From Herbaspirillum sp. ST 5-3 (GTDB lineage Bacteria > Pseudomonadota > Gammaproteobacteria > Burkholderiales > Burkholderiaceae_D), in assembly GCF_004804275.1 (NCBI RefSeq), contig NZ_STGI01000002.1, forward strand, positions 372,001-436,000: DNA of 64,000 bases, given 5' to 3'. The translations under genes and the position numbers were made by a program. Shown one piece after another: positions 36,109 to 46,150 of the stretch. Position 1 is the stretch's first letter; each line of letters opens with the position of its first letter. A model generated the notes under the pieces. That model was not told the DNA's origin. It saw only the letters and a program-made list of their open reading frames with translations, and made no database searches.

Positions 36109-37512
36109 TCAGCGGTCGCCGAAGGAACGACGGCTGTTACCGCTGTCACCGAAACGCGAACCCTTGTTGAAACCGCCTTCCTTGCGCGGAGCGCCCGGCT
36201 TGCTGAAGGTGCGCTGACCCGGCTTGGCGCTGCTGTTGCCGCGGTTGTCGCCCGGCTTCCAGCCGCCCGGTTTGCGGGCGCTGCGTGGGGCGGAAGCCGT
36301 CTTTTTCGGCTCCAGGCCTGCGACCACATCGACAGGGATCAATTGCTTGGTGAAACGCTCGATACGCTTGATGTTGATGTTTTCAGCATGGTTTACCAGC
36401 GAAATCGCCAGGCCATTGCGTCCCGCGCGGCCGGTGCGGCCGATACGGTGGACATAGTCTTCCGGGAATTTCGGCAGGTCATAGTTCACCACGTGCGTGA
36501 TGCCCGGCACGTCGATGCCACGCGCTGCCACGTCGGTTGCCACCAGCACCCGAACCTGACCGCGACGCAGTGCGTCGAGCGTACGATTGCGCGCACCCTG
36601 GTGCATGTCGCCATGCAGGGCAGCGGCGGCAAAGCCGGCGATGTTTAGACGATCGGCAATCGTATCGGCATCGCGCTTGGTCGCGGTAAATACCACGGCC
36701 TGATCCAGCGACGCATCGCGCAGCAGGTGATCGAGCAGGCGGTTCTTGTGCGACAGATCGTCCACGAAGTGCACGCGCTGCTGGATGTTCTCATGCTTGG
36801 TCGCGGAACCGGCGATCTGGATCACCAGCGGCTCACGCGTGATGCGCTTGGCCATGTTGCCGACCACGCCGTCGAGCGTGGCGGAGAACAGCATTGTCTG
36901 GCGCGTTTCCGGCGTCGAAGCAACGATCTTTTCGATGTCGTCGATGAAGCCCATGTCCAGCATGCGGTCGGCTTCGTCCAGCACCAGAATTTCCAGTTGC
37001 GAGAAATTGATCTTGCCCGATTCCATGTGATCGATCAGGCGACCCGGTGTGGCGACGAGGATTTCCGGATTCTTCGCCAGCAATTGCATCTGCTTCGGAT
37101 AGGGCATGCCGCCGAGGATCGAAACGGCGCGCACGCGGCGCAGATTGGAGCCGTATTTGGCGGTCGCGGTCGTCACTTGCAGCGCGAGTTCACGGGTCGG
37201 GGTCAGCACCAGCATCTTCGGTTGCGCCGGCTGGAAACGAGGACGCTCGCCGCGCGAACGGGCGGACTGGCGTTCCTGGTTGGCGGTCTTTGCGCCCGGC
37301 TGCGGTTGTTGCTCGGCCAGCGCGAATTTGTGCAATGCCGGCAGCATGAATGCTGCGGTCTTGCCGGAACCTGTCTGCGAGGACACCATCAGATCGCGGC
37401 CTTGCAGGGCTGCGGGAACTGCCTGCTCCTGAACGGAAGTAGGTTTGGTGTAGCCGGCTTCGGTCAGTGCTTTCAGAATGGACGCGTGCAGGCCAAGTGC
37501 TTCAAAAGTCAT
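36109..37512 (-). CDS. rhlE: DEAD-box ATP-dependent RNA helicase, RhlE type
   Basis: All helicase motifs are present in this 467-aa protein: Q-motif (F...GYTKPTSVQEQAVPA), motif I SSQTGSGKTAAF, PTRELALQV, TPGRLIDH, DEADRMLDMGF, SAT, VLVATDVAARGID and HRIGRTGRAGR. The last 75 residues are a Gly/Lys/Arg/Ser-rich basic tail typical of RhlE proteins, which unwind rRNA during ribosome assembly and help RNA turnover. The 347 bp upstream (37513-37859) hold no gene and are a long leader or promoter region, as often seen for cold-responsive helicases; that last point is inference. Confidence 0.93.
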   Translation of the reverse strand: MTFEALGLHASILKALTEAGYTKPTSVQEQAVPAALQGRDLMVSSQTGSGKTAAFMLPALHKFALAEQQPQPGAKTANQERQSARSRGERPRFQPAQPKMLVLTPTRELALQVTTATAKYGSNLRRVRAVSILGGMPYPKQMQLLAKNPEILVATPGRLIDHMESGKINFSQLEILVLDEADRMLDMGFIDDIEKIVASTPETRQTMLFSATLDGVVGNMAKRITREPLVIQIAGSATKHENIQQRVHFVDDLSHKNRLLDHLLRDASLDQAVVFTATKRDADTIADRLNIAGFAAAALHGDMHQGARNRTLDALRRGQVRVLVATDVAARGIDVPGITHVVNYDLPKFPEDYVHRIGRTGRAGRNGLAISLVNHAENINIKRIERFTKQLIPVDVVAGLEPKKTASAPRSARKPGGWKPGDNRGNSSAKPGQRTFSKPGAPRKEGGFNKGSRFGDSGNSRRSFGDR

Positions 37513-37829
37513 TGTGTTTCTTTCTTAAAATTCAACGCCGCGACCACACACAGGACGGGTGCGCAGGCGTATTAAAAAGGCAACGCCAACCAACGAAACA
37601 ACTGAGAATTTTTCTGAGAAATTTCGGCACAAAAGCTTTGCGCCGGGACGGTGTCTGAAAATCAACACCAAAAGGCGGGATGGCTTTATCGTTTATTGCT
37701 AAAGGGTTGCGATGCTACGATATGCATGCTTGTTGCGATGCACTGCGGCGCATTATACAGACTAATCGATTTCGGTGCCGGGTATTTTTTGCGCTGCAAA
37801 ATGCGTGGGCAAGCGCAATCCCGGCGGGC

Positions 37830-37850
37830 AGGGCGGACATGTGCCGCCCT
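37830..37850 (-). terminator. Hairpin downstream of fabI
   Basis: AGGGCGG at 37830-37836 and CCGCCCT at 37844-37850 form a perfect 7-bp stem about 10 bp after the fabI stop codon. There is no T-run after it on the minus strand, so it may be a weak or factor-assisted terminator. Confidence 0.4.
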
Positions 37851-37859
37851 GGGAATCTC

Positions 37860-38642
37860 TTACTCTTCCGGCGCGTACATCACGTGCGAGAAGCCGCCGT
37901 CGACATAGGTGATTTCGCTGGTAATGCCGGATGCCAGGTCCGACAGCAGGAACGCAGCGGTATTGCCCACGTCTTCGATCGTGATGTTACGACGCAGCGG
38001 CGCATGCGCGGCGACAATGCCGAGCAGTTTGCCGAAGTCCTTGATGCCGCTCGCCGCCAGCGTCTTGATCGGGCCGGCGGAAATGCCGTTGACACGAATG
38101 CCTTTCGGGCCGAGGGCTTCTGCCAGGTAGCGCACGCTGGCTTCCAGTGATGCCTTGGCGAGGCCCATGGTGTTGTAGTTCGGCGTGGCGCGGGTCGAAC
38201 CCATATAAGTAAGAGTCAGCAGCGAGGAGTTCGGGCGCAGCATCGGCAGCGCCGCCTTCGCCATTGCCGGGAAGCTGTAGGAGGAAATGTCGTGCGCGAT
38301 GCGAAACGATTCGCGCGACAAGCCGTCCAGGAAATTGCCCGTGATCGCTTCGCGCGGCGCGAAGCCGATGGAGTGCACCATGCCGTCCAGATGGTCCCAG
38401 GACTTGGCAAGATCGGTGAACACGCCATTGATCTGTTCATCGCTGCTGACGTCGCATTCGAACACCAGCTTGCTGCCGAATTCATCGGCGAATTCGGTGA
38501 TGCGCTCCTTGAAGCGCTCGCCAACATAGGTGAATGCCAGTTCGGCGCCTTCACGTTTGCAGGCCTGCGCGATGCCGTAAGCGATGGACCGGTTGGACAG
38601 AAGGCCGGTGATCAGGATTTTTTTGCCTTGCAGAAACGCCAT
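37860..38642 (-). CDS. fabI: Enoyl-[acyl-carrier-protein] reductase (NADH)
   Basis: This 260-aa protein is an SDR of the FabI type. It has the nucleotide loop [19 protein letters not shown] at the triclosan-binding region (Gly93), and Tyr146, Tyr156 and Lys163 ([19 protein letters not shown]) at the same numbers as E. coli FabI. It reduces trans-2-enoyl-ACP in the last step of each fatty-acid elongation cycle. The ATG at 38642 follows TTGGAG. It is divergent from yejA, with 354 bp between them. Confidence 0.95.
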   Translation of the reverse strand: MAFLQGKKILITGLLSNRSIAYGIAQACKREGAELAFTYVGERFKERITEFADEFGSKLVFECDVSSDEQINGVFTDLAKSWDHLDGMVHSIGFAPREAITGNFLDGLSRESFRIAHDISSYSFPAMAKAALPMLRPNSSLLTLTYMGSTRATPNYNTMGLAKASLEASVRYLAEALGPKGIRVNGISAGPIKTLAASGIKDFGKLLGIVAAHAPLRRNITIEDVGNTAAFLLSDLASGITSEITYVDGGFSHVMYAPEE

Positions 38643-38914
38643 GAATGACTCCAAATGAATTTGTCGTATTTTATCGCTTAACAGGCCAAGGGCTGCCTGC
38701 GTCGGCAAGAAATGCAGTTAAAGTGCCCGTTTCCGCCGTTTTTGCGTTTGATTTCACGAATTGGGCACGATTGTAGGGAGACTTCGGGCGCACGGCAACT
38801 TTTGCGTTTGCGCAGCAAGCGTGTTTGAAAATTCCAATTGATGCTAATTGCTGTGATAAAACACGGAAATTCAATTAACGTGCGGCAAGTGTCGTTGATC
38901 GGCTAAAAATCTCG

Positions 38915-38943
38915 TCAACTCAACCTGTCCCTTTCGGTACAAT
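38915..38943 (+). promoter_or_regulatory. Possible sigma-70 promoter for the yej operon
   Basis: TACAAT at 38938-38943 is a good -10 hexamer. TCAACT lies 17 bp upstream and is a weak -35. It is about 50 bp before the yejA start, and the whole gap 38643-38996 contains no gene. Read by eye only. Confidence 0.35.
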
Positions 38944-38996
38944 AGCCCCACTTTTTCGACCCGCTATGCTGAACGGCATTTCTCGTGAACAGGCGA

Positions 38997-40796
38997 ATGC
39001 GTAAATATTTCCTATCCTTTCTGCTTGTCAGTAGTCTCCAATACAGCGGCAGCGCATTCGGCGCCCATGCCTTTTCCATGTACGACACGCCGAAGTATCC
39101 GGCAGGTTTCACGCACTTCGATTATGTGAATCCCGATGCGCCGCGAGGCGGCGAGTTGTTTCTCGCGAATCCGGACCGTCGAACCAGTTTTGACAAGTTC
39201 AATCCGTTTTCGTTGAAGGGCGTGGCGGCAGCCGGGGTATCCAACCTGATGTTCGAAACTCTGGCGACCGGTTCCTCCGACGAAGTTGCCACCATGTACG
39301 GTCTGCTGGCGGAAGACATGGAGCTGGCGCCCGACCGGATGTCGATGACCTTCCGTCTCAATCCGAAAGCAAAGTTCAATAATGGCGACCCGGTGACCGC
39401 TGCCGACGTCAAATACTCCTACGATACGCTGGTCGCCAAGGGCGCTCCACAATTCAAGTCGATCTTTGCCGACGTCAAGCAATGCGTGATCGTCGATCAG
39501 CGTACCGTGCGCTTCGACTTCAAGGCGCTCAATCGTGAGTTGCCCCTGATCGTGGGCGGCGTCCCTGTGTTTTCCCGCAAGTGGGGCGCCGGCACGTCTT
39601 TCGACAACATCCAGCTTGAACCGCCGATTTCCACCGGCCCCTACCTGATTGACCGTTACGACGTGGGCCGCTCGATCAGTTACAAGCGCGATCCGAATTA
39701 CTGGGGCGACGACGTTCCCTCGCGGCGCGGCATGTTCAACTTCGGGCGCATCCTCTACCGTTTCTACAAGGATGATGTGGCGCGCCTGGAAGCGTTCAAG
39801 GCGGGCGAATTCGACGTTGTGGTCGAATACAGTGCAAAGAACTGGGCGCGCAGCTATATCGGGCCGAAATTCAAGAGCGGCGAAATCGTCAAGCGTGAGC
39901 TGCCGCATTCCAATGCGGCGGGCATGCAGGGTTTCGTGATGAATTTGCGGCGGCCGCAGTTTGCCGACATCCGCGTGCGCAAGGCGCTCGGCCTCGCGCT
40001 GGATTTCCAGTGGATGAACCGGCAACTGTTTTATAACCAGTACAAGCGCATTTACTCCTTCTTCAACAACAGCGAGCTGGCGGCGGTCGGCATGCCCAGC
40101 GAAGGCGAACTGAAAGTGCTGCAGCCCTTGCGCGACAAGCTCGACCCGGCCGTGTTCGGGCCGGCGCCGGTGCCGCCGCGCACCGATCCGCCGAGTTCAT
40201 TGCGCGCCAATCTGCTGCAGGCCAAGGCATTGTTCAAGGAAGCCGGCTGGGAGTATCGCGACGGCGCGCTGCGCAACAGCAAGGGCGAACCGTTCACCTT
40301 TGAAATCCTCGACGATCAATCCGCCTTGTCGCGCGTGATCAGCGTGTATGTCCGCAATCTGCAAAAGCTCGGCGTACAGGCCAGGCAGCGCACCGCCGAT
40401 TACGCGCTGGTGCAGAAACGCATGGAGGAATTCGATTTCGACATGACCAGCATCCGCTTCCCGGATACGAACAGTCCGGGCAATGAAATGTTCGACATGT
40501 TCAGCTCCAAGGCCGCCGACGAAAAAGGCTCAAACAATGCCTGGGGATTGAAGGATCCCGCCGTCGACAAGCTGGTCGCGGGCCTGGTTTCCGCGGAGAC
40601 GCGCAAGGATCTGGTTGCCGCAGCCCGTTCGCTCGATCGTGTGCTGTTGAACAAATACATTGTCGTGCCCCATTGGTATTCTTCCACGCACCGGGTCGCG
40701 TATCGCAGCCGCTTCGGCATTCCGGCGAAACTGCCTTTGTATTACGCTGCGGACCCTTACGTGATTTCAACCTGGTGGCAGGAAAAAGCAAGGTAG
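38997..40796 (+). CDS. yejA: Oligopeptide ABC transporter substrate-binding protein, YejA type
   Basis: This protein of about 599 aa begins with a signal peptide (RKYFLSFLLVSSLQYSGSAFGAHA). It belongs to the SBP_bac_5 family: FDYVNPDAPRGGELFLAN near the mature N-terminus, NNGDPVTAADVKYSYDTL, STGPYLI and PNYWGDDVPSRRG. The DAPRGG start is typical of YejA proteins. It delivers peptides to YejBE; in enterobacteria YejABEF imports oligopeptides and microcin C. The ATG at 38997 was preferred over an in-frame GTG at 38985. It heads the four-gene yejABEF operon. Confidence 0.92.
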   Translation: MRKYFLSFLLVSSLQYSGSAFGAHAFSMYDTPKYPAGFTHFDYVNPDAPRGGELFLANPDRRTSFDKFNPFSLKGVAAAGVSNLMFETLATGSSDEVATMYGLLAEDMELAPDRMSMTFRLNPKAKFNNGDPVTAADVKYSYDTLVAKGAPQFKSIFADVKQCVIVDQRTVRFDFKALNRELPLIVGGVPVFSRKWGAGTSFDNIQLEPPISTGPYLIDRYDVGRSISYKRDPNYWGDDVPSRRGMFNFGRILYRFYKDDVARLEAFKAGEFDVVVEYSAKNWARSYIGPKFKSGEIVKRELPHSNAAGMQGFVMNLRRPQFADIRVRKALGLALDFQWMNRQLFYNQYKRIYSFFNNSELAAVGMPSEGELKVLQPLRDKLDPAVFGPAPVPPRTDPPSSLRANLLQAKALFKEAGWEYRDGALRNSKGEPFTFEILDDQSALSRVISVYVRNLQKLGVQARQRTADYALVQKRMEEFDFDMTSIRFPDTNSPGNEMFDMFSSKAADEKGSNNAWGLKDPAVDKLVAGLVSAETRKDLVAAARSLDRVLLNKYIVVPHWYSSTHRVAYRSRFGIPAKLPLYYAADPYVISTWWQEKAR

Positions 40797-40799
40797 AGC

Positions 40800-41861
40800 A
40801 TGAATATCTGGTCTTATATCGGAAAGCGGGTGTTGCTGATGGTGCCCACCCTGCTGGGCGTCATCGCCATCACTTTCGCGGTCATTCAGTTCGTGCCCGG
40901 CGGCCCTGTCGAACAGGCGTTGATGGAATTGAAAAAAGGGCAGGTGGCCGGCGGCGAAGCGACGGGCGGCGGCGGTTCAGAATATCGCGGGCGCCAGGGC
41001 ATCGATGCCGAGCGCGTGAAAGAGATCAAGGCCTTGTACGGCTTCGACAAGCCGCCGCTGGAACGCTTCTGGCAGATGCTCAAGGGCTTTGCCACCTTCG
41101 ATCTCGGCAAGAGCTTTTATCACCATGCGGACGTGTGGCAACTGGTGAAGTCGAAGCTGCCGGTGTCGATCAGCATCGGGCTGTGGACGTTTTTCCTGAC
41201 CTATCTGATATCGCTGCCGCTGGGTGTTGCGAAAGCAGTGCGCGAAGGCAGCCGATTCGATGTCGCAACCAGCATCGCGGTGCTGATCGGCTATTCGATT
41301 CCCGGCTTCGTGCTGGGCGTGTTCCTGCTGGTGCTGTTCGGCGGCGGCAGCTTCCTGCAGTGGTTTCCTTTGCGCGGACTGACCTCGGATAACTGGGATC
41401 AACTGTCCTGGTTCGGCAAGATCACCGATTATCTCTGGCATATCACGCTGCCGGTCACCGCATCGGTCGCCGGGTCGTTTGCAGTGATGACGATGCTGAC
41501 CAAGAACACCTTCCTCGAAGAGATTCGCAAACAGTATGTGCTGACCGCGCGTGCCAAGGGCTTGAGCGAGAAAACCGTGCTCTACAAGCATGTATTCCGC
41601 AATGCGCTGATTCCATTGGTAACCGGCTTTCCGGCGGCATTCATCGGCGCTTTCTTCGCCGGCAGCCTGCTGATCGAAACCTTGTTTTCGCTCGACGGTC
41701 TCGGATTGCTTTCCTACGAATCCGTCGTTCGCCGCGATTATCCGGTGGTCATGGGGACGCTTTATCTGTTTACGCTGATCGGCCTTGTGGTGAAATTGCT
41801 GGGCGATCTTTGTTATGTGTGGGCCGACCCGCGCGTGCAGTTTGAAAGTCTTAACCGATGA
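40800..41861 (+). CDS. yejB: Peptide ABC transporter permease YejB
   Basis: This 353-aa membrane protein has an N-terminal helix (VLLMVPTLLGVIAITFAVIQ), a periplasmic loop with a Gly-rich insert (residues 50-60), and the BPD_transp_1 domain with the EAA loop (RAKGLSEKTVLYKHVFRNALIP). The FVPGGPVEQ motif after the first helix is typical of YejB/DppB. It starts 3 bp after the yejA stop and overlaps yejE by ATGA. Confidence 0.93.
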   Translation: MNIWSYIGKRVLLMVPTLLGVIAITFAVIQFVPGGPVEQALMELKKGQVAGGEATGGGGSEYRGRQGIDAERVKEIKALYGFDKPPLERFWQMLKGFATFDLGKSFYHHADVWQLVKSKLPVSISIGLWTFFLTYLISLPLGVAKAVREGSRFDVATSIAVLIGYSIPGFVLGVFLLVLFGGGSFLQWFPLRGLTSDNWDQLSWFGKITDYLWHITLPVTASVAGSFAVMTMLTKNTFLEEIRKQYVLTARAKGLSEKTVLYKHVFRNALIPLVTGFPAAFIGAFFAGSLLIETLFSLDGLGLLSYESVVRRDYPVVMGTLYLFTLIGLVVKLLGDLCYVWADPRVQFESLNR

Positions 41862-42901
41862 ATTCGAACAATAAAACCCGATCCGTCTCGCCCTGGCGTC
41901 GCATCTGGCTGCGTTTCAAGCAGAACCGCCGCGGTTACCTGAGCCTGATCATTTTCTGCGTGTTCTTTGGCATCAGCCTTCTTGCAGAGGTGATCTCGAA
42001 TGACAAGCCGCTGGCGGTGCGGTACAACGGCCGGATCATGTTTCCGATCGTGACGACTTACTCGGAGAAAGTGTTCGGCGGCGATTTCGATACGCCGGCG
42101 GATTACCTCGATCCCTTCATTCAGGATCAGTTTCAACGCCCCGGCAACTGGGCAATCTATCCGATCAACCACTATTACTTCAACACGCTGAATTATTTCG
42201 CGAAGTCACCCAACCCGGCGCCGCCGTCCGCGGATAACTGGCTGGGAACGGACGACCGCGGCCGCGACGTATTTGCGCGTCTGCTGTATGGCTTCCGGGT
42301 ATCGGTACTGTTCGGCTTCGCGCTGACCATCACCGGCGTCATTCTCGGTGTGGTGACCGGTGCGATACAGGGTTACTTCGCCGGCAAGACCGACCTGTTC
42401 TTTCAGCGTTTCATGGAAATCTGGGGATCGATGCCGGAACTGTATCTGCTGATCATTTTCGCGTCGATCTTCGAGCCCGGTCTGGGCTTGCTCCTGATTC
42501 TCCTGTCCTTGTTCGGCTGGATGGGACTGTCCGATTATGTGCGCGCCGACTTCCTGCGCAACCGCAACCTGGAATATGTGCAAGCTGCGCGCGCGCTCGG
42601 CTTGTCCAATCGGCAGATCATCTGGCGTCATGTACTGCCAAACAGCCTGACGCCGGTAGTCACCTTTCTGCCGTTCCGCATGAGCGCCGCGATTCTTGCA
42701 CTGACCAGTCTCGACTTTCTCGGGTTGGGTGTGCCGCCTTCGACGCCAAGCCTGGGCGAACTCCTGGCGCAGGGCAAGAACAACCTCGATGCGTGGTGGA
42801 TAGCGACATCGACTTTCGTGGTGCTGACAATGACCTTGCTGTTGCTGACCAATATCGGCGATGCATTGCGCAACGCGCTGGATGTCCGGAGGAAAGCATG
42901 A
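41858..42901 (+). CDS. yejE: Peptide ABC transporter permease YejE
   Basis: This 347-aa protein has an N-terminal OppC-like helix (GYLSLIIFCVFFGISLLAEV), a family-typical periplasmic region (YNHYYFNTLNYF-like segment with ADNWLGTDDRGRDVFARL), and a permease domain ending with the EAA loop (AARALGLSNRQIIWRHVLPNS). It forms the channel with YejB. The gene overlaps both neighbours by 4 bp (ATGA), so the operon is tightly coupled. Confidence 0.93.
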   Translation: MNSNNKTRSVSPWRRIWLRFKQNRRGYLSLIIFCVFFGISLLAEVISNDKPLAVRYNGRIMFPIVTTYSEKVFGGDFDTPADYLDPFIQDQFQRPGNWAIYPINHYYFNTLNYFAKSPNPAPPSADNWLGTDDRGRDVFARLLYGFRVSVLFGFALTITGVILGVVTGAIQGYFAGKTDLFFQRFMEIWGSMPELYLLIIFASIFEPGLGLLLILLSLFGWMGLSDYVRADFLRNRNLEYVQAARALGLSNRQIIWRHVLPNSLTPVVTFLPFRMSAAILALTSLDFLGLGVPPSTPSLGELLAQGKNNLDAWWIATSTFVVLTMTLLLLTNIGDALRNALDVRRKA

Positions 42902-44478
42902 GCTTGCTGGACGTTCAGAAATTGCGGGTGCAGTTCGGCCCTTCAACAGTCGTCAGCGATGTCAGCTTCACCATTGCGCCGGGTGAAAAGTTCGCGCTGG
43001 TCGGCGAATCCGGTTCGGGCAAGACGGTGACTTCGCTGTCCATCCTGCGCTTGAATCAGGATGCGCAATACAGTGGCCGCATCCTGTTCGAAGGCCAGGA
43101 CCTCCTGCAAAAGCCGGAAGCAGCGATGCGTTCCGTGCGCGGCAAGGATGTCGCGATGATCTTCCAGGAGCCGATGACCGCGCTCAATCCGCTTTTCACG
43201 ATCGGCAACCAGATTGCGGAAGTGCTGATGCTGCATGAAGGTATCAGCGCCAAGGAGGCGGCAAAACGCACCATTGATCTGCTGGAAAAAACCGGCATTC
43301 CGGAACCCGCGAGGAGGGCGCTCGCCTTTCCGCACCAGTTGTCCGGCGGTCAGCGTCAGCGCGCGATGATTGCCATGGCGCTGGCATGCAAGCCGAAGCT
43401 GCTGATTGCGGATGAACCGACGACTGCGCTCGATGTGACGATTCAGGTGCAGATCCTGGAACTGCTGAACCAGTTGCAGCGCGAAGAAAACATGGCGGTG
43501 CTGATGATCACGCACGACCTGAACCTGGTGCGGCATTTCGCGGATCGCGTCGGCGTGATGGAAGGCGGGCACTTGATCGAAACCGCCACGACCGCTGACT
43601 TGTTTGCCAATCCGCGCGAGGCGTATACCCGCAAGCTGCTCGCCAGCCATCCGCAGCGCGTGGTTGAAACGGTTGACATAAATGCCGCACCCTTGCTGAC
43701 TGCGGAGCAGATGCGATGCACCTTTTCGATCAAGCGCGGCATGTTCAAGAAGGTGCCCTTCGTGGCGGTCGATAATGTCGATTTGCAGTTGAAGCCGCAT
43801 GAAACGCTCGGCATCGTGGGGGAGTCCGGTTCCGGCAAGTCGACGCTGGGAATGGCGCTGCTGCGCCTTTCATCGGCCGAGGTGGATGGCCGTATTGCCT
43901 TTGTCGGGCAGCCGATCAGCGAGATGTCCAGCACTGCGCTGCGTCCTTTGCGCGCGAAGATGCAGGTGGTGTTCCAGGACCCGTTCGCATCCTTGTCGCC
44001 GCGTCGCACCATCGAACAAATCGTAGGCGAGGGGCTGGCATTGCACCAGCCGCAACTGGGCAGGGATGGTTTGCGTGCGGCGGTTGCCAAAGGCTTGATC
44101 GAGGTTGGCTTGGCACCGGAGATGATGTCGCGCTATCCGCATGAGTTCTCGGGCGGACAGCGTCAACGGATTGCGATTGCGCGCGCACTGGTGCTCAAGC
44201 CGGAATTGATCCTGCTCGACGAGCCGACGTCTTCGCTCGACGTGTCGGTGCAAATGCAGGTGTTGATGTTGTTGGCGGAACTGCAGCGCAAATACGGAAT
44301 GGCGTATCTCTTTATCAGCCACGACCTGGCCGTGATTCGCGCCATGGCCCATCGGGTGATGGTCATGAAAGACGGCAAGGTCGTCGAGAGCGGAATGACG
44401 GAGGAAGTGTTGTCGAATCCGACGCAGCCATATACGCAACGGCTGCTCGCCGCGGCGACTTATTCCACGCTTTCATAA
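42898..44478 (+). CDS. yejF: Peptide ABC transporter tandem ATPase YejF
   Basis: This 526-aa protein contains two complete ABC ATPase domains. The first has GESGSGKTVTSL and LSGGQRQRAMIAMAL, the second GESGSGKSTLGMALL and FSGGQRQRIAIARAL, each with its Walker B (LLIADEPTTALD and ILLDEPTSSLD). The fused arrangement of DppD- and DppF-like halves is characteristic of YejF. It powers uptake through YejBE. The ATG at 42898 overlaps the end of yejE; upstream extension lies inside yejE. Confidence 0.94.
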   Translation: MSLLDVQKLRVQFGPSTVVSDVSFTIAPGEKFALVGESGSGKTVTSLSILRLNQDAQYSGRILFEGQDLLQKPEAAMRSVRGKDVAMIFQEPMTALNPLFTIGNQIAEVLMLHEGISAKEAAKRTIDLLEKTGIPEPARRALAFPHQLSGGQRQRAMIAMALACKPKLLIADEPTTALDVTIQVQILELLNQLQREENMAVLMITHDLNLVRHFADRVGVMEGGHLIETATTADLFANPREAYTRKLLASHPQRVVETVDINAAPLLTAEQMRCTFSIKRGMFKKVPFVAVDNVDLQLKPHETLGIVGESGSGKSTLGMALLRLSSAEVDGRIAFVGQPISEMSSTALRPLRAKMQVVFQDPFASLSPRRTIEQIVGEGLALHQPQLGRDGLRAAVAKGLIEVGLAPEMMSRYPHEFSGGQRQRIAIARALVLKPELILLDEPTSSLDVSVQMQVLMLLAELQRKYGMAYLFISHDLAVIRAMAHRVMVMKDGKVVESGMTEEVLSNPTQPYTQRLLAAATYSTLS

Positions 44479-44493
44479 CGAGGGCTTGCGTAA

Positions 44494-44532
44494 CGAACTG
44501 GACAGCGCAGGCTCTACGCCTGCGCCGGTTCG
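44494..44532. terminator. Hairpin between convergent yejF and mltD
   Basis: A long stem is formed by CGAACTG (44494-44500) with CGGTTCG (44526-44532), and by GCGCAGGC (44505-44512) with GCCTGCGC (44518-44525), separated by a 4-base bulge. It fills the gap between two convergent genes but lacks a clear T-run on either side. Confidence 0.55.
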
Positions 44533-46017
44533 TCAGCCGTGTCGTTTCTTGCTCGAGGATGCCGTCTTGCGAGTGGGGGCCGGTGCTGCCTTGCGATGGG
44601 TGGTGGTGCCGCGTGCGACATGGCGTTTTCCCGATGCCTTGTTCTGCACGTTGAGCTGCAGCGTCTGACCGGCGGCTACCTTGTCATGCTTCAGGTTGTT
44701 CCAGTCCTTGATCTGCGTAACGCTGACGTTGTGCCGCTTTGCGATCGAGGCCAGTGTGTCGCGTTTGCCGACCTTGACATACAGGCGACGGGTTTCCGGC
44801 ACGTCCGGCACGGTCACCATCCTCGCGTTGTCCACGATTTCCGGCGCGATGTCCTTCTCGGGCGCATGCTCCGGTTTCGGAACCAGCACCGTGGATCCCG
44901 CCTTCAGGAGCATTTTCGGCGGGATATGGTTTGCTTCGCGAATCACTTCAGGCGTGGTGCCGAATTTCTTCGCAATGGTCTCGATCCGCTCGCGCGCACT
45001 GGTCACCTTGTGCGCCGTCCAGGAGGACAGAGCGTGCCCCCATTTCGCCAGGTTTGACTTGAATTTTTCCGCATTGCTCTGCGGGAGCAGGATCTGGGTA
45101 TCCGAGCTGCCGGTGATGACAGGACGATTGAACTGCGGATTCAGCGCCTTGAATTCGTCGATCGACAGCTCGGCCAGTTGGGCCGCGACCTTGATATCGA
45201 TATCGCGCGTCTTGCCGATCGTGACGAAGTAGGGCTGGTTCTCGACCTTCGGCAGCATGATGCCGTATTCCGCAGGCGAGGCGATGATGTTCTTGACCGC
45301 CTGCAGTTTCGGCACGTAGTTGCGCGTCTCCACCGGCATGTACTGCGACAGGCTGTTGAAGTCGGTCGGGCGGCCAGCGGCCTGTGCCTTGTTGATCGCG
45401 CGCTGCACCGAACCTTCGCCCCAGTTGTAGGCGGCCAGCGCAAGCTGCCAGTCGCCGAACATGCCATACAGCTTCTGCAGATAGGTCAGCGCCGCATCGG
45501 TCGACGCAATCACGTTTCGGCGATCGTCCTTGAACATGCTCTGCGTCAGATTGAAGTCCCGCCCGGTGGACGGAATGAACTGCCACATGCCGGCTGCCTT
45601 CGCCGTCGAATAGGCTTGCGGATTGAAAGCGGACTCAATGAAGGGCAGCAGCGCCAGTTCGGTCGGCATGCCGCGCTTTTCGAGTTCCTGCACGACGTGG
45701 AACAGATAGCGTGACGCGCGCGTCGTCGTGCGTTGAATGTAGTCCGGGCGCGAACTGTACCACTGCACCTGGTTCGCCACCAGCGGATTATCCAGATCGG
45801 GAATGCCGAAACCCTTGCGGATGCGCGCCCAGACATCCACCTCTTCCATCGCGAGCAATTGCACCAGCGGGTCGTTGGGATCGTAGGGCTTCTCCAGTGC
45901 GGAGACCTGCGTCCATGTATTCAGGGGAAGGGAAAGATCTGCAGCGTGCACAGCGAATGGTGCGCTGAGGAGAAGAATCGCTGTAAACGGAAATTTTCTT
46001 ATTTTCAGCGGCTGCAT
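44533..46017 (-). CDS. mltD: Membrane-bound lytic murein transglycosylase D
   Basis: This 494-aa protein has a signal peptide (FTAILLLSAPFAVHA). The SLT lysozyme-like domain includes catalytic Glu128 in LLPFIESAFNPQAYS, GMWQFIPSTGRDF and AAYNWGEGSVQRA. At least two LysM peptidoglycan-binding repeats follow (about residues 345-390 and 410-455), then a basic Ser/Thr/Lys tail. It cleaves glycan strands forming 1,6-anhydro-muropeptides. No lipobox Cys was seen near the signal peptide end, so it may be periplasmic rather than a lipoprotein. mltD followed by gloB on one strand is also the enterobacterial order. Confidence 0.93.
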   Translation of the reverse strand: MQPLKIRKFPFTAILLLSAPFAVHAADLSLPLNTWTQVSALEKPYDPNDPLVQLLAMEEVDVWARIRKGFGIPDLDNPLVANQVQWYSSRPDYIQRTTTRASRYLFHVVQELEKRGMPTELALLPFIESAFNPQAYSTAKAAGMWQFIPSTGRDFNLTQSMFKDDRRNVIASTDAALTYLQKLYGMFGDWQLALAAYNWGEGSVQRAINKAQAAGRPTDFNSLSQYMPVETRNYVPKLQAVKNIIASPAEYGIMLPKVENQPYFVTIGKTRDIDIKVAAQLAELSIDEFKALNPQFNRPVITGSSDTQILLPQSNAEKFKSNLAKWGHALSSWTAHKVTSARERIETIAKKFGTTPEVIREANHIPPKMLLKAGSTVLVPKPEHAPEKDIAPEIVDNARMVTVPDVPETRRLYVKVGKRDTLASIAKRHNVSVTQIKDWNNLKHDKVAAGQTLQLNVQNKASGKRHVARGTTTHRKAAPAPTRKTASSSKKRHG

Positions 46018-46150
46018 GGGTCCTCGCTTGCTGTTTTATTGCGGGGGCTATCGTCAGGCACCCGGGGAATCAATGGAGTTTACGTAATGGTGTTTTCCTG
46101 CGTCAAGGCTTATTGCAAAACATTACGGACCGACAAGTCGGCCTTGCTGC